A stretch of 64,000 nucleotides of DNA from Engraulis encrasicolus (GCF_034702125.1 NC_085865.1:18570781-18634780); one strand, 5' to 3'. Counted from the stretch's first letter, positions 1 through 54,787 are shown. Program-made: numbers and translations. The notes: generated from the sequence alone by a model not told the origin.

Positions 1-39762
<39,762 letters not shown>

Positions 39763-40080
39763 TGCGGTTCTACAAATTGATGAAAACTGTGACTAAACCA
39801 TGCACTTTATCAGTTACTTGGGTCAACTTCCAAGTACCCGGGTTTGTTTTCAACAACCGCGCCATTGACACATGTGACGTACTTACCACGTGACGCTTGA
39901 CGTTTTCATGTCAACAAAAGGTTTAGTGGGATTTAGGGGGAAAAAATTGAGACGTTTAGACTTGTTTCAGAATACAACTATCCACCTATTTAATGTTACA
40001 TATATCATTTGTTCAAGACTGCAGTGATCTTTTTTAGAGATCATGTCAGGCTACTGAGTGCTTGAATAGTTGCCTTTAGG
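39763..40080. promoter_or_regulatory. rttn upstream region
   Basis: Presumed 5' UTR and promoter area of rttn. I see no TATA box at a useful distance; GGTTTGTTTTCAACAACCGC and CACGTGACG-like words occur near 39840-39900. Start site not determinable. Confidence 0.35.
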
Positions 40081-40634
40081 CAGAGGTGGAAAGAGTACAG
40101 AAAATGTGTACTCAAGTAAAAGTATCTTTACTTTGCCTAAATTCTACTCAAGTACAAGTAAACGTACCTATCTAAAAATCTACTCAAGTAAAAGTAAAAA
40201 GTACTTCACTTAAAATGTAATTTGAGTAAAAAGTACTTAGTTACTTTTAATTAGCTTTCCTCTTGAGAATGTCATGTTTATTTTTCTTGAATATCGTCCT
40301 CCATAACCTCTATCTCTTGCTTGGCACCAGCCATCACCCAATACATTGATACAAGATAGTAAAATAGTGGAAATGCTGTGTGCCATCCTGCACAATCTTT
40401 CATTTCTGGCGGATTGTGGCATTATTGTGCATGGCATTTTGTCTCTCAGTCAATTTTTTTTACTCAGTACTCAGGCCAGGTTCCGGTGTAATTGAGTAAA
40501 GTACTTGGGTCAAAATGTACTCAAGTACAAGTAAAAGTATTAATTTAAAAATGTACTTAAAAAGTACAAAGTATTCATAAAAGCTACTCAAGTACAATAT
40601 TGAGTAAAAGTAATAAGTTACTTTTCCACCCCTG
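40081..40634. mobile_element. hAT-like MITE, 554 bp
   Basis: Ends CAGAGGTGGAAAGAGTAC and ACTTTTCCACCCCTG; imperfect 8-bp duplication (CCTTTAGG and CTATTAGG). The interior is full of ACTCAAGTAAAAGTA words. Confidence 0.8.
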
Positions 40635-40787
40635 CTATTAGGTTTCCATTCCACTCATCTTTTTGAACAGGTGTTCAAGTGAGAAGAGGTCAAGCCTATC
40701 CGTAGTAAGACTGTTGTTATAGCTTTCATTTTGTATAGTGTGTGTATTGTGTCTTTGCTTATCTTTTCAGACTCCACAACACTCAGA

Positions 40788-40892
<105 letters not shown>

Positions 40893-40989
40893 GGCCTGTT
40901 AATAGCTTTTTCCTGGGCCCAGGGCAAAGTCATCTGAAAAGGCCCCCTCTCTCCCTGGGCCTGGGACAACTGACCCAACTGACTGACTA

Positions 40990-42780
40990 ACCCCAACTGA
41001 CCCCTTGTCAGCCTGTGTGAGTGTGTGTGTGTGACGTGTGTGCAGTATTGGGTAAGTTACTTTGCAACTCCACAACTCAACTCGACAGCAAGTAAGTGTG
41101 TGTGCGTGTGTGTTTGAATTTATAAATATATAGCCTAAATAATTATGCTAATAGGCCTATCGATAACTGATGATGATGGTAGGCTAGTCTAAGCAGGCTC
41201 TGTGACATTTTCAACTGAAATGCACTCTTGAACAAGAGTAGAAAATATTAGCTATTATTAATATTAGTAGAGAATGGCTCTGTTCAATTTCACATTAAAC
41301 TATAAGGCAGGCCTACCACATGAAACTTGGAATGACAGCTAGCACAAGGCACTGTGCTGTCACCAGCCCAGTGATGCTTCTTGGACAAATAACATTTGAC
41401 ACAGCCCATGTCATAGCCCTGAGGAGTTTTTCGTTAAAGCAGACATTTTGATGTTTGAACAGTGGCTCTGCAAATAGTCTGGCAAATTCACTCAGCAAAT
41501 ATGATGTTGAAATGGTCTGTTCATCTATGGCCGTTTTCATTCTTGTGGCAAAATATCATCTTTACGCAACGAATCATTGCTGAGAAAATGATCCTGTCAG
41601 CACCTTAATCTCTGGTCAAATATCAGAAACATGACATGTCAGCCATTAACTTTGTCCACACAAAGTGGCGTCTGAAGTGAGAAGTAGGGTCCTTAAGTGG
41701 AAGAAGATTTAAAGTGACAGGGGTATTTTATGAGTAAGATGGGAGAAAAATAGGCTGTTCTTTTATGTGACATTTGACAGTGGGTTTTTTATTGAAACTG
41801 TTGTGCTTCAATCAGACATACATGTACAACTTTGTCAGATTCAGACATGCAGGAAGAAAGACATGGCTCTCTCACGGTTCATCAATACAAAAAGTCAGTC
41901 ATCAAAGAACAAAGATCTGAAATTAGCACACAAACATTGTTCAATTATTTCAGAGAAGATCAAAGGAAACCAAAAACAACATGTATCCTGAAGACATCCA
42001 TACACATGGGCACAGTCATAGTATGTCTCCCTATCACACACACACAAAAGGATATCCTACAATCCAATCCCACAACTCTTCTTGGAAGTTGTGTATCTGG
42101 CACAAAAGCCCACTTTCAATGCTCAATGCCCCCCCCTACCCACCCACCCATAGAAGTGTGTGATAGCCTAATCATACAGGAATAGATGGAAGGAGTATGC
42201 GGCATGGTTTTTCACTTTCCCTCACAGTGAGAGTTTCTCCCAGTAATCTGTATTTATCTGCGATCAGTCATTCACATCACTCCGGCGGCAAGAAAAAGAC
42301 TTTCCCCTCAAATGGATCAGGGCGTGTGTGCGCCGCGCGATGCTCAGGCACGACTCATCTCGCGCCCCTTGTGTTGAGATATATTGCTGAAATCACTTTA
42401 TTTGTCTCCCGCGCACCATTGGTGCGACGGTCGTCTGTGCTGGCAGAGTAACATGTGACCGTGCTGCAGTCCAAATGGCCCTCTGTGCTGAGGTTGAGGT
42501 TGTGCCGGAGACCTGGTGGTTATTTTTATGCTCGTTTTCGACAAGGCTGTCAGTCTCTGATAGGTAGACTCATGACACACAAGGTGGATAGCAATCCAGC
42601 CTGCACCCCGCCACCTTCCCCCCCGACTCCCACACCGCTCTCACCCTCCGCCTTCCCCCCACACGCACACCCAGCCCCATGCTGATAAATACAGTAACAG
42701 CCTCAATTGATGGGCATGTTGGACCCTGTATGTGGTCTCATACTTTCTCTTTCTGTTCCTCTCTCATTCTCCCTCTCTTA
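40990..42780. other. intergenic, no gene or element recognised
   Basis: Between the divergent rttn and socs6 genes. Contains a short GT-rich stretch near 41020-41110 and a less AT-rich, possibly constrained block at 42190-42600. No coding gene supported. Confidence 0.45.
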
Positions 42781-42783
42781 CTC

Positions 42784-42857
<74 letters not shown>

Positions 42858-42870
42858 TCCCTCTCTCTAT
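42781..42870. repeat. (CT)n microsatellite
   Basis: CT run with a few C interruptions at its ends. Confidence 0.97.
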
Positions 42871-43292
42871 TTTTTTCTCGCCCTGTTTATGTCCCTTTCG
42901 GTCTACTTTGTCTTCCTTTGTTTTGTCAATGTGTGCATATGATATAAATGTATGCATAATTTTTGCATCCTCTGAGTGCTTCTGCTTACTCATTCGACGT
43001 TTGAACAAGTGATGAGACGATTCATCCCTCGGAGAGATCCCAAGAAGCATATGGAGCAGCAACAGATCCCGGTATAACTGCCTGTATATGGTGCGCACAC
43101 TCATTTCTGCCGTGACTGTCTGATTAGTTTCATGTGATTGGCTGAACTCCTTGTCCTGGCACAGACAATGGTCTTTGCCTGTGGGCCAATGCGATGCTCA
43201 TCTCCCACCCCTTTCATCTTTGTCTCAGCAAACACACCTGACAAAAATGCAGCAAAATACTTCTTCTGCTAATAGCCATAGAGCCGATAGAT
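42871..43292. other. intergenic, nothing recognised
   Basis: No feature seen. Confidence 0.45.
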
Positions 43293-43510
43293 CAGTGTTT
43301 CTCAACGGGGGCTCTACAGCCCCCCAGGGGCGCTGGGGAGCCCTATCGGCCGTTGAGAAGGATACAGTTGAGAGGAGGCGGTATTTAGTTGCCATTGGGT
43401 TGCATTCCTTTTTATATTTTAAAACTATGGGGCATAAGGTCAATGGGGCGTTGGGATGCTTATGATGATGTCCAGGGGGCGTTAATTCAAAAAAAGGTTG
43501 AGAACCACTG
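43293..43510. mobile_element. hAT-like MITE, 218 bp
   Basis: Ends CAGTGTTTCTCAAC and GTTGAGAACCACTG with 8-bp duplication CGATAGAT/TGATAGAT. Same family as 21149-22217. Confidence 0.88.
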
Positions 43511-43839
43511 TGATAGATAGAAGCACCAGAGAAATGTGTAATGGAAACATACAGCAGCGCGCGAACTGCGCAGCGTTTCTGCATTATGTCTGCAGTTCAT
43601 CTCTCATAATGGATGAAGTAAAACCCAGAGGAAGTCTGAGATGGGCCTGTGTTTTGTCCTCATTGCAAACCTAGACGCTGCCTGCCTTGTCCCTGTCTGG
43701 TAGACAGAGAGCTGATGGCTGGGTTATGGTATGTTTGTTTTTTTTTGTGGGGAGAGTCGGGTGTTGATTTGAGAGATGATCCAATTAGGTCAGATCAAAC
43801 AGCTGGGCTCCCTTTGGGGGTCTCTACCAGCCACAAGCG

Positions 43840-45470
<1,631 letters not shown>

Positions 45471-45521
45471 AATTCAACAGGGCATGGCAAAGTCATTGTG
45501 ATGAACTCAGAGCAGGGTAAT

Positions 45522-45591
<70 letters not shown>

Positions 45592-45664
45592 ACGAGCCCT
45601 TGAAGGGTCCAATAATTCAACAGGGCATGGCAAAGTCATTGTGATGAACTCAGAGCAGGCTAAT

Positions 45665-45716
<52 letters not shown>

Positions 45717-45742
45717 ACGAGCCATTGAAGGGTCCAATAATT
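45471..45742. repeat. two-unit tandem duplication with internal CT microsatellite
   Basis: Unit 1 (45471-45613) and unit 2 (45614-45742) both read AATTCAACAGGGCATGGCAA, then a shared stretch to TAATAG, then (CT)n, then a GACGAGCC tail ending AATAATT. The units differ by single bases and in CT length (about 66 against 50 bp). Confidence 0.95.
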
Positions 45743-47097
<1,355 letters not shown>

Positions 47098-48870
47098 ATG
47101 CCCGGCCCTATACCGTGGCACTAACGGTATAGGGCACTCGTCTGCTACGTGGCTAACGCGGGTTTGATTCCAGCCAGGGTCCTTTGCCAACCCTTCCTCA
47201 TCTCTCTCTCAGAAACTTGCTTCCTGCTGTCAATACAGTGAGTCCAATATGTATTTGATCCCTTGCTGATTTTGCTGGTTTGCCCACTAATAAAGACATG
47301 ATCAGTCTATAAATTTATGATAATATGTATTCAAACATGGGGAGACAAAATATCAAAAAGAAATTCCAGAAAATAACTTAAAATATTTTAATTTATTTGT
47401 ATTTAATTTAGGCAAATAAGTATTTGACCCCTCTAGCTAAAGAAGATAAAGTGCTTGTGGCAATGCCCTAGTTGTCTAGCGCTGAGGTCAGATGCTTCTT
47501 TTAGTTCATGACAATGTTTTTGCATATAGTAGAAAAGATTTTTGCCCATTTTTCTTTGCAGATTATCTCTAAAACATGAATAGTTTGTGGCTGCAGCTTG
47601 GCAAATTGCAGGTTCAGTTCCCTCCAATTACTATAGGGTTAATATTTGGAGACTGTCTAGGCCACTTCACGACTTTAATATGCTTCTTATTGAGCCACTC
47701 CTTCGTTGCTTTGACTGTATGTTGTGTATTATTGTCATGTTGGGAGATCCAAAAATGGCCCACCTTCAGTGTAGTGGTGGAGGGAAGGACGTTTGCACTC
47801 AGGATTGCACATTACATGTCTCCCTCCATCCATTCGTTGACGATGTGAAGTTGTCCTGTGCCTTAGCCAGACAAACACCCTCAAACCATAATGATACCAC
47901 TTTCATGCATGATGGTGTGGAGGGTGTTCTTGGGATCATACACAGCAGTTCTCTTTCTCAAAACACACTCAATTGTGTTAATGCCAAACAGCTTGATTTT
48001 GGTTTCATCTGACTACAGCACCTCCTTATCATATCATAAACCAGTCTGATATCCGTTGGCAAACCTCAGGTGGGACTGCGCAGGTTCCTTCTGAAGTAGA
48101 GGTACCATGTGTGTACTACAGGATTTTAACCCTCTGTGGCATTAAGTGCTACCAGTAGTTTTCTCAGTGATTTTGGTCCCAGTAGCTTTGATATCATTGC
48201 CTAGTTCATCCCGTACAGGTCTAGGGTGCTTTCTTTGTGTTCTAATGATTATCAAATCCCTACAAAAGGTCAAATCTTGTATAGAACTCCAGACAGGCTG
48301 ATGGATAGTCATTTTGTATTCCTCACATTTTGGAAGAAATGCATCAACAGTTGGGTCATTAATACCCATTCTTTTTCTTGTGGCTTTGCAGCCCATTTAA
48401 TCTTTGTTCAGGTCTAAAATCTTGTCCCTGATACCATTTGACCGCTCTTTGGTCTTTCCCATGCTGGTGAGGTTGGAGTGTGACTGATTCACTCATACTA
48501 TGGACTGATTCTGCTGATTCAATGTGTCTTTTATGCATGTTAGTATGTACAGGTGTCTTTAATTCAGATGACAAGTTGATCGGAAGTGCCCAACTGGTCT
48601 GTGGGCCCGGAACTGTTATCAGTTGGCAGGGGATCAAATACTTATTTTGCTTGATGAAATGGAAATAAATTAATATATATTCTCTTAAGTTAATTTCTGG
48701 ATTTTCTTTTTGATATTCTGTCTCTCCATATTAGAATACATATTATCATAACATTTATTGACTGATCATGTCTTCGTTAGTAGGCAAACCAACAAAATAA
48801 GCAAGGGATCAAATACTTATTGGACTCACTGTATCTGCACTGTCCTATCTCGTAAAAACTATTTAAAAAA
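47098..48870 (+). mobile_element. SINE split by a Tc1-like transposon
   Basis: Head at 47105-47175 (TACCGTGGCACTAACGGTAT, box B-like GGTTTGATTCC) is related to the SINE at 15694. The tail resumes at 48834 (CTGCACTGTCCTATCTCG). The gap is the Tc1-like element at 47236-48831. Confidence 0.7.
47236..48831 (-). mobile_element. Tc1-like transposon, full length but decayed (1596 bp)
   Basis: TIR starts CAGTGAGTCCAATATGTATT; the inverse is at the right end. Flanked by TA. Minus-strand fragments show Tc1 transposase features: [20 protein letters not shown] at the DDE region C-terminus and HGKDQRAVKWYQG near the N-terminal paired-like DNA-binding domain. Stops and frameshifts break it. Confidence 0.85.
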
Positions 48871-48958
48871 ATACTTAACTTTATTGATACCCAGGCGGGA
48901 AAAAAATGAATTTTTTAGATGCAATTTCCTGCATTCTAATCAATTTTAGAGGGAGTGG

Positions 48959-49062
48959 ACAAAACCGGGACATATTTGTGTCTCGCCAGAGTTTGCTCGG
49001 GACGGACACACAGCTCCAAACCGGGACTGTCTCGGTTAAGCCGGGACGTCTGGTCACCCTAA
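48959..49062. mobile_element. hAT-like MITE remnant
   Basis: Flanked by perfect 8-bp duplication GGGAGTGG (48951-48958, 49063-49070). The right end GACGTCTGGTCACCCTAA is typical of a common fish hAT MITE; the left end is degraded. Confidence 0.75.
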
Positions 49063-49090
49063 GGGAGTGGCCACGTTTGCTATGGAGGCT

Positions 49091-49202
49091 CTGCTTTTGC
49101 CGTACAGCATGCATGCACACTTAGCCATTTCAATGCATTCTGGTTACAATTTTTAATGCATTGAAATGGTTAAGTTTGCATGCGCGCTGCACAGCAAAAG
49201 CA
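49091..49202. repeat. foldback hairpin, 112 bp
   Basis: CTGCTTTTGCCGTACAGCAT pairs with the region ending GCACAGCAAAAGCAG. Central arms CCATTTCAATGCATT and AATGCATTGAAATGG. Confidence 0.85.
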
Positions 49203-49409
49203 GCAAGGTGCCATCAGGAACGTGACCATTAACATGACCAGAAGCAATGAGCGTGGACAGCATTGTGATGTAGAGGTTAGAGGAACGTAGACGAAGGAGC
49301 AGGAAGACATTCAGCAAAAGTGATCACAAAGCAGTGTTATACTAAGCAATGATTTGAGTGAAGATTTTCAATCCTCACAACTTCACAGTCCAGTAAAAGG
49401 TGCATTGCA

Positions 49410-49413
49410 CAGT

Positions 49414-49446
<33 letters not shown>
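49410..49446. repeat. (CA)14 microsatellite
   Basis: Short pure CA run. Confidence 0.95.
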
Positions 49447-49725
49447 GTATGTATCCCGGGATTGGGACAACTCGGGCATCTCACAGTCTTTTTTTATGAT
49501 AAGCAAGGAAGAAGAATAATAGCTCATGACAGTTCCATAGTGCAGTGATTATCTGTAGTGCAGTGTAACTGCCCTTGGTAGTGAGAAATAGTGCGGTAAA
49601 AACTGTTATAGTGTCTTTTAGTGAACAGTATACTTAAGGCATCCTTGAATAACTGGAAGACATGGGCGTTTAGGTAGCCAGTCCCCAATGATGCCCTTCT
49701 TAGCCTTGTCCTTCTGTGTGTTGTT

Positions 49726-50424
49726 ACCTTCGCCGAGACAAAGTCGGCGAAGGTTATGTTTTGACCGCTGTGTAATTATTATGTTTTGACCGCTGTGTAT
49801 TTTTATTTGTGAATATGTTTGTTTGTACTTCGTATAACTCAGTCAGAAGAACTGAGCCGATTTTTATGAAATTTAGTGGGATGATTGGTCATGAGAAGAA
49901 AGTAAAGGTCCGCAACACTGTAGAATGCTCCCAAAATATTTATTCGCACAACGTTTCGGACTGAACGTCCTTCATCAAGGTGCAACGTGCAATGATTGGT
50001 CATGACCCAAGGAAAAATCGATTACTTTTTGGGAGTGATTGGGTCAAAGGTCAAGGTCAAGGTCACGAAAAAGTCAAACTCACACAGAACTGAGCCGATT
50101 TTTATGAAATTTAGTGGGATGATTGGTCATGACCCAAGGAACAATCGATTACTTTTTGGGAGTGATTGGGTCAAAGGTCAAGGTCACGAAAAGGTCAAAA
50201 ACATTTTTCTTTGCCAAGCACTATATGCCAGAACAACGTGTGCATGCTGAATTGAATAAGAGGTCAAGACTGGGCCAAAAATGTAATATTACGATATTCC
50301 GGTCCGATTTCAATGAAACTAACACCAAAATTTGGAGAATGTTATGCCCCACACTCTGAAGATGGCCATAAAAAAATAAGTGGCGTAGGCGAAGGTTTGC
50401 GCTCTACCGAGTGCCCGTTCTAGT
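49726..50424. mobile_element. interspersed repeat (ACCTTCGCCGAG family) with internal duplication
   Basis: Starts ACCTTCGCCGAGACAAAGTC and ends ACCGAGTGCCCGTTCTAG, a common fish repeat. A roughly 100-bp segment beginning CTGAGCCGATTTTTATGAAA occurs twice (from 49852 and 50091). Class not determined. It contains the small insertion at 49895-49991. Confidence 0.7.
49895..49991 (-). mobile_element. 97-bp Penelope-like element fragment
   Basis: Contains ACAACGTTTCGGACTGAACG and TCCTTCATCAAGG, words typical of Penelope-like element terminal repeats. It is flanked by a perfect 14-bp duplication ATGATTGGTCATGA (49881-49894, 49992-50005). Severely truncated. On the minus strand it resembles part of a hammerhead core. 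Confidence 0.7.
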
Positions 50425-50633
50425 TAAACAGATGAATGGCCCATGCATACGACAAAGGACTGTATAGCCTCAGTCCTGAAGGAGAGGGCAAGGAATTATT
50501 GTTGTGTAAGGTTTTTGACAAGCTGTACGCTTAGTGAGAGTACCACAAGACCACACAATATCACACTCCTTGCCCTCTCCTTCAGGACTGACGCTCAGTC
50601 CTTTTTCGTATGCATGGGCCATTCATCTGTTTA
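50425..50633. mobile_element. foldback MITE, 209 bp
   Basis: Starts TAAACAGATGAATGGCCCAT, ends ATGGGCCATTCATCTGTTTA; the inner arms CAGTCCTGAAGGAGAGGGCA and their inverse also pair. Confidence 0.9.
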
Positions 50634-50896
50634 TATATTATATGTGTGTTTCATATTATATGTGTCCTTTTTTAAAAGAAGACACACTCTTCTGATCACT
50701 CTGCTACAGGTATAGCCTATTTATTTGGTGTAGGCTATAGTCACACTCACACAAATGACTGTCGGCACATGTCTGGATATGACTGGATGTGATAGGCCTT
50801 GATCATTAATGACTAGACTATTTTTACAACCACTCAATCCATCAATCAATCAGTCAATCAATCAATATGTAAGTAAATAAATAAATGTGCCGATGT

Positions 50897-50957
50897 TGTT
50901 GTTGTTGTTGTTGTTGTTGTCGTCGCTGTTGTTATTATTATTATTATTCTATTGTTG
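50897..50957. repeat. TTG/TTA trinucleotide tract
   Basis: (TTG)n interrupted by GTC, then (TTA)n. Confidence 0.93.
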
Positions 50958-51057
50958 TTATTGGACTAGTCTCTCTCAGTTTATTATTATTCTACAGAAG
51001 CCCTATGGAAATCGCCATAGACTGCACGCCGGCTTATTTTCGGCTTATTTTCGGCGC

Positions 51058-51140
51058 AGCGCACACACACACACACACACACACACAAGCACACTGCACT
51101 TTCTGCACTAAACCCAAACATACACACACTGACACACACT

Positions 51141-51181
<41 letters not shown>

Positions 51182-51226
51182 ACGAACACACACACAGACG
51201 CACACCGCACTTTCTACCTGCACTAA

Positions 51227-51304
<78 letters not shown>
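51058..51304. repeat. CA-repeat cluster
   Basis: CA runs at 51060-51087, 51143-51176 and 51231-51304 separated by a repeated GCACTTTCT-type spacer. Confidence 0.96.
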
Positions 51305-51307
<3 letters not shown>

Positions 51308-51399
51308 TGCTGGTGTACTTGACAGACCTTTTTATGATTTTTTCTTCTAATGCTACTATTACCATGTCAGAACGCTATAAAGGACTTTTTAGGAAAAGC

Positions 51400-51662
51400 A
51401 CAAAAGCACAACAATACCTCTTAATGTATGTCCTCTACAAGTCTTCTGTTGTCCAGTCTTGCACTTTAAATGTCTGTATGAGCACTGTCTATGTCCATAC
51501 TGTCTTAAGTCCATGTATAAGTACTGTCTATGTCTATACTGTCTATGTCCTTACCTAGATTTAGTCTATGTCTGTATGGGAAAGCAAGAAATGTAATTTC
51601 AAATTCTTTGTATGACCAGTGCATGTAAAGAAATTGACAATAAAACCTACTTGACTTGATAG
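51400..51662 (+). mobile_element. LINE-like 3' end
   Basis: TCTATGTCCATACTGTCT-type words repeat and the sequence ends TTGACAATAAAACCTACTTG ACTTGAT, a common LINE 3' tail in fish. No coding part. Confidence 0.5.
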
Positions 51663-51850
51663 AGACGCAGTTCTAACGCCAAAACGACCGTGTTCTGCCA
51701 GATTTTCCTACATTGTAATATTTTCCTGTGTAATATTGTTTACAGTAAAATTCAAAACAGTAACACAAAACAGGGTGTTAGATTTACGAGATGAAAGATA
51801 TGAAAATAAAGTTGCATGGTCATGGGTGCAAGTACTACCAAAAACCTGGC

Positions 51851-52504
51851 TTTTCAGTCCACTTTTTTGAACATTAAGGCTATTTCCTGAGTGGTCTGCA
51901 ATATTTTAGAGTCCCCCTCACCGTTTATTTCATGTTTGCTGCAGTCTCTGTAATTTGACTTATTTGGATTTGATCTCAACCAGCTTTAGAATGGCCATCT
52001 ATGGGCACCTGCAACTCTGTTCTTAAAATCAACTTTAACATTTGTTTTCAAGAATATGCAACTCACCAAGTGTTCAGCAGTATTCACTGGTGTTCCTTAA
52101 CAATTTTTGTGGCGAAATATGGCATCTGTCGTGTTTTATGTGTGTTTTATGTAGCAATTTGTAAGTTAAGTTTCACTTTCACTTTCACTTTCTTTCACAA
52201 AATGGCAAATAAAAAATGACAGAAGTCATATTTCACCTTGAAACTTGTTAGGGGCTGCTAGAGAACACCCCTAACCACTTTGTGAGCTGTAGACTTTCGA
52301 AAACAAATGTTTAAGGTGATTTTAAGAACAGAGTTGCAGGTGCCCATAGACGGCCATTCTAAAGCTGGTTGAGATAAAATTCAAATCAGCCAAATAACAG
52401 AGACTGCAGCAAACATGAAAGAAATGGTGAGGGGGACTCTAAAATACATTGCAGACCACTCTGAAAATGGCCTTAATGTTCAAAAAAGTGGACTTCTCCT
52501 TTAA
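51851..52504. mobile_element. TTAA foldback MITE, copy 2
   Basis: Same element as 22828-23484, about 90% identical by eye. The right end CTTCTCCTTTAA is intact; the left end is degraded (TTTTCAGTCCAC). Confidence 0.85.
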
Positions 52505-53686
52505 ACTTAGCTAAGTTGCCAAAGTCACACTTCAATTTCTAAGACACACATGTCAAATAATGATAATAAACACACACCTGTAGTGTAAATTGTAAATTAA
52601 AGTAGGCCTACTCTATTCATCTATTCTCCGTAATATTGCACAGTCTTAGGATTAGCTGGTGTTGACGTTTCATGGTCTGCGCATGCCCAATGGGGGGTTT
52701 GTAGGCTTATATTACATGTAGGAGGATTTTACAGAACATCGGCTCGAAAAAGGCTTGCGTGCTTACATTGGAAATTGGCGTACCCCCTTTTAGGTGCTGT
52801 TCATACTACCCGGGTATTTTGATATACGACCTTCCCCTTCGGTTGTGCCTTTCGTTCACAAACAAACGAAGGTTTTCCTTCTATAAACGAAGCTCCAAAA
52901 AAACTCTGACAAAAGTGGAGATTTCTCCGGTTAGCGTTTGTGTATAAACAGAGATAAACGGATAGGCTACTTCTACTTAGGCCTACGCACACAGGCTTAA
53001 CGTATTTATGACAGCTCTCAACAGCATATTTATGTGTATTTGCCTATGATGTGAAGGAAAATATTTTGCAAAGCGTAGAGAAGAAAAATGTTTGTTTATC
53101 AAAATACCCAGGTATGTATAAACAGCACCTTATTCGTTCACCAGACCCGCTTTTCCTCCGTTTTCGGTCTGTTTTTACCCTCATTGAAATGAATTGTAGA
53201 ATGTTCAGAATGATGATGTCACAAACAGTGGCAGTTAGAGTGAGAGGTGACCTGTCCTTGGTTTTTTAATAAAATAAAACGAACCGCTTCATATATTGAC
53301 TAGGGAAAGGCATTGTCAGAGAGGTCTTGCCTTCGTCTACAAACTGTGTGAAAATCATTAGCCAACTCTTAAAAATGTTTGAGAGCTGTGTTAAAATTCC
53401 CATGAGCCCCCTATGGGGCTGCCCATTCATTTTAGGAAAGTGTGTGTGAACAGCTTATCGCATGTGCCAAAGATGTCCATTTGTTTGACTGAACCATTTG
53501 GCCTAGAAAAGTGATTTCAGCATTGACATGGAGAGCAATGTTGTGACATTTATATGTGTCCATATCATTTTACAACTTGCAAAACTTCAGGAGATATGAC
53601 AGTGTAAAAATGAGGCAGCACGTATTTCTGTAGGTACTGCTGCCTAACTGCCAGTCATAGAATTTTCATTCATACACACACACACA
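52505..53686. other. intergenic, nothing recognised
   Basis: No gene or element recognised with confidence. Confidence 0.45.
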
Positions 53687-53696
53687 CACATGCAGC

Positions 53697-53920
53697 GGGA
53701 CCCACTAGTTTGACGCCCTCTCGGTACTTCACATGCTAATCAAACATTTCAAACAAGCAATTTAAGGTTAGGTTTAGGGTTAAGGTTAGGGTTAGGTTTA
53801 AGGTAAAGGTTAGGGTTAGGTTTAGGGTTAAGGTTAGGGTTAGGGTTTAGGTTTAGGTTAAGTTTAGGGTCGTATGACGTAAGTGGTAAGTACCGAAAGG
53901 GCGTCGAATTAGTGAGTCCC
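53697..53920. mobile_element. TIR element with telomere-like core
   Basis: Ends GGGACCCACTAGTTTGACG and CGTCGAATTAGTGAGTCCC (imperfect TIRs that continue through CGGTACTT and AAGTACCG). Flanked by a perfect 10-bp duplication CACATGCAGC (53687-53696, 53921-53930). The core 53763-53872 is a degenerate TTAGGG/TTTAGGG/TTAAGG array. A 9-10 bp duplication suggests a Mutator-like element (inference). Confidence 0.85.
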
Positions 53921-53949
53921 CACATGCAGCCTTGTAGAACTTAAGAACT

Positions 53950-54545
53950 CATCGCCTGGGCAACCGTGGCCTAATAGGTGCTGTGGCCACTGTATCAGCA
54001 GAGATTCTTTATTAGCGCTAAGTATATATCTCTCTACTCTCTCTGGTATCAGTAAGTGACAGTGGCCTAATGCAGTGGTTCTCAAACTTTTTGTGTGAAG
54101 TAGGCCTACCACCCGAGAAAATATTGAGCTCTCTGAGTACCACCTTGACAACCAACATTAGAATATCGTAGCAAAGGCCTTCCATATTCACTTTTGCCAG
54201 TCAATACAGGTTCATAACGGCATCAACAGCTACGGTCACATTCAGTGCAAATTTGTTTTTAAATTTCTTGCTTGCCTAGTATTATTCTGCATTATGTTTT
54301 CAGATTCATACAGTTCAATATTACAAAATGTGAGACCAAAGAGACATTTTCGACTGCAACAACTTGATCAGCCTTCAAATCAATGCACAAAAAAATAATT
54401 CTTCCAAGTACCACCAGAGATGTCTCAAGTACCACCAGTGGTACGCGTACCACAGTTTGAGCACCACTGGCCTAATTGGTAGGGTGTTGGTCTGTCAGAG
54501 GGCTGCAGGTGCGAATACCACCCTTACCTCTCCCTACCCACCCAT
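53950..54545 (+). mobile_element. tRNA-derived SINE split by a hAT MITE
   Basis: CCTGGGCAACCGTGGCCTAA at 53956 and GTGGCCTAAT at 54062 resemble SINE heads. The body resumes after the MITE with TGGTAGGGTGTTGGTCTGTC. The interrupting element is 54073-54469. Confidence 0.55.
54073..54469. mobile_element. hAT-like MITE, 397 bp
   Basis: Ends CAGTGGTTCTCAAACTTTTT and GTTTGAGCACCACTG, 8-bp duplication GCCTAATG/GCCTAATT. Confidence 0.88.
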
Positions 54546-54554
54546 TGCTGAAAG

Positions 54555-54556
<2 letters not shown>

Positions 54557-54640
<84 letters not shown>
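54557..54640. repeat. (GT)42 microsatellite
   Basis: Pure GT run. Confidence 0.98.
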
Positions 54641-54644
<4 letters not shown>

Positions 54645-54701
54645 GTCGCAAGCATACTAATAGCATTGTCTTTGCGGAAATGCAGTCTAGTTAATTAGGC
54701 C

Positions 54702-54749
<48 letters not shown>

Positions 54750-54752
54750 GTA

Positions 54753-54787
<35 letters not shown>
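54702..54787. repeat. (TTA)n microsatellite
   Basis: TAT/ATT run with one interruption near 54748. Confidence 0.97.

Noticed and set aside
47576..48417. Plus-strand frames in the 47.5-48.4 kb region
   Set aside because: Antisense of a decayed Tc1-like transposase; none is a gene.
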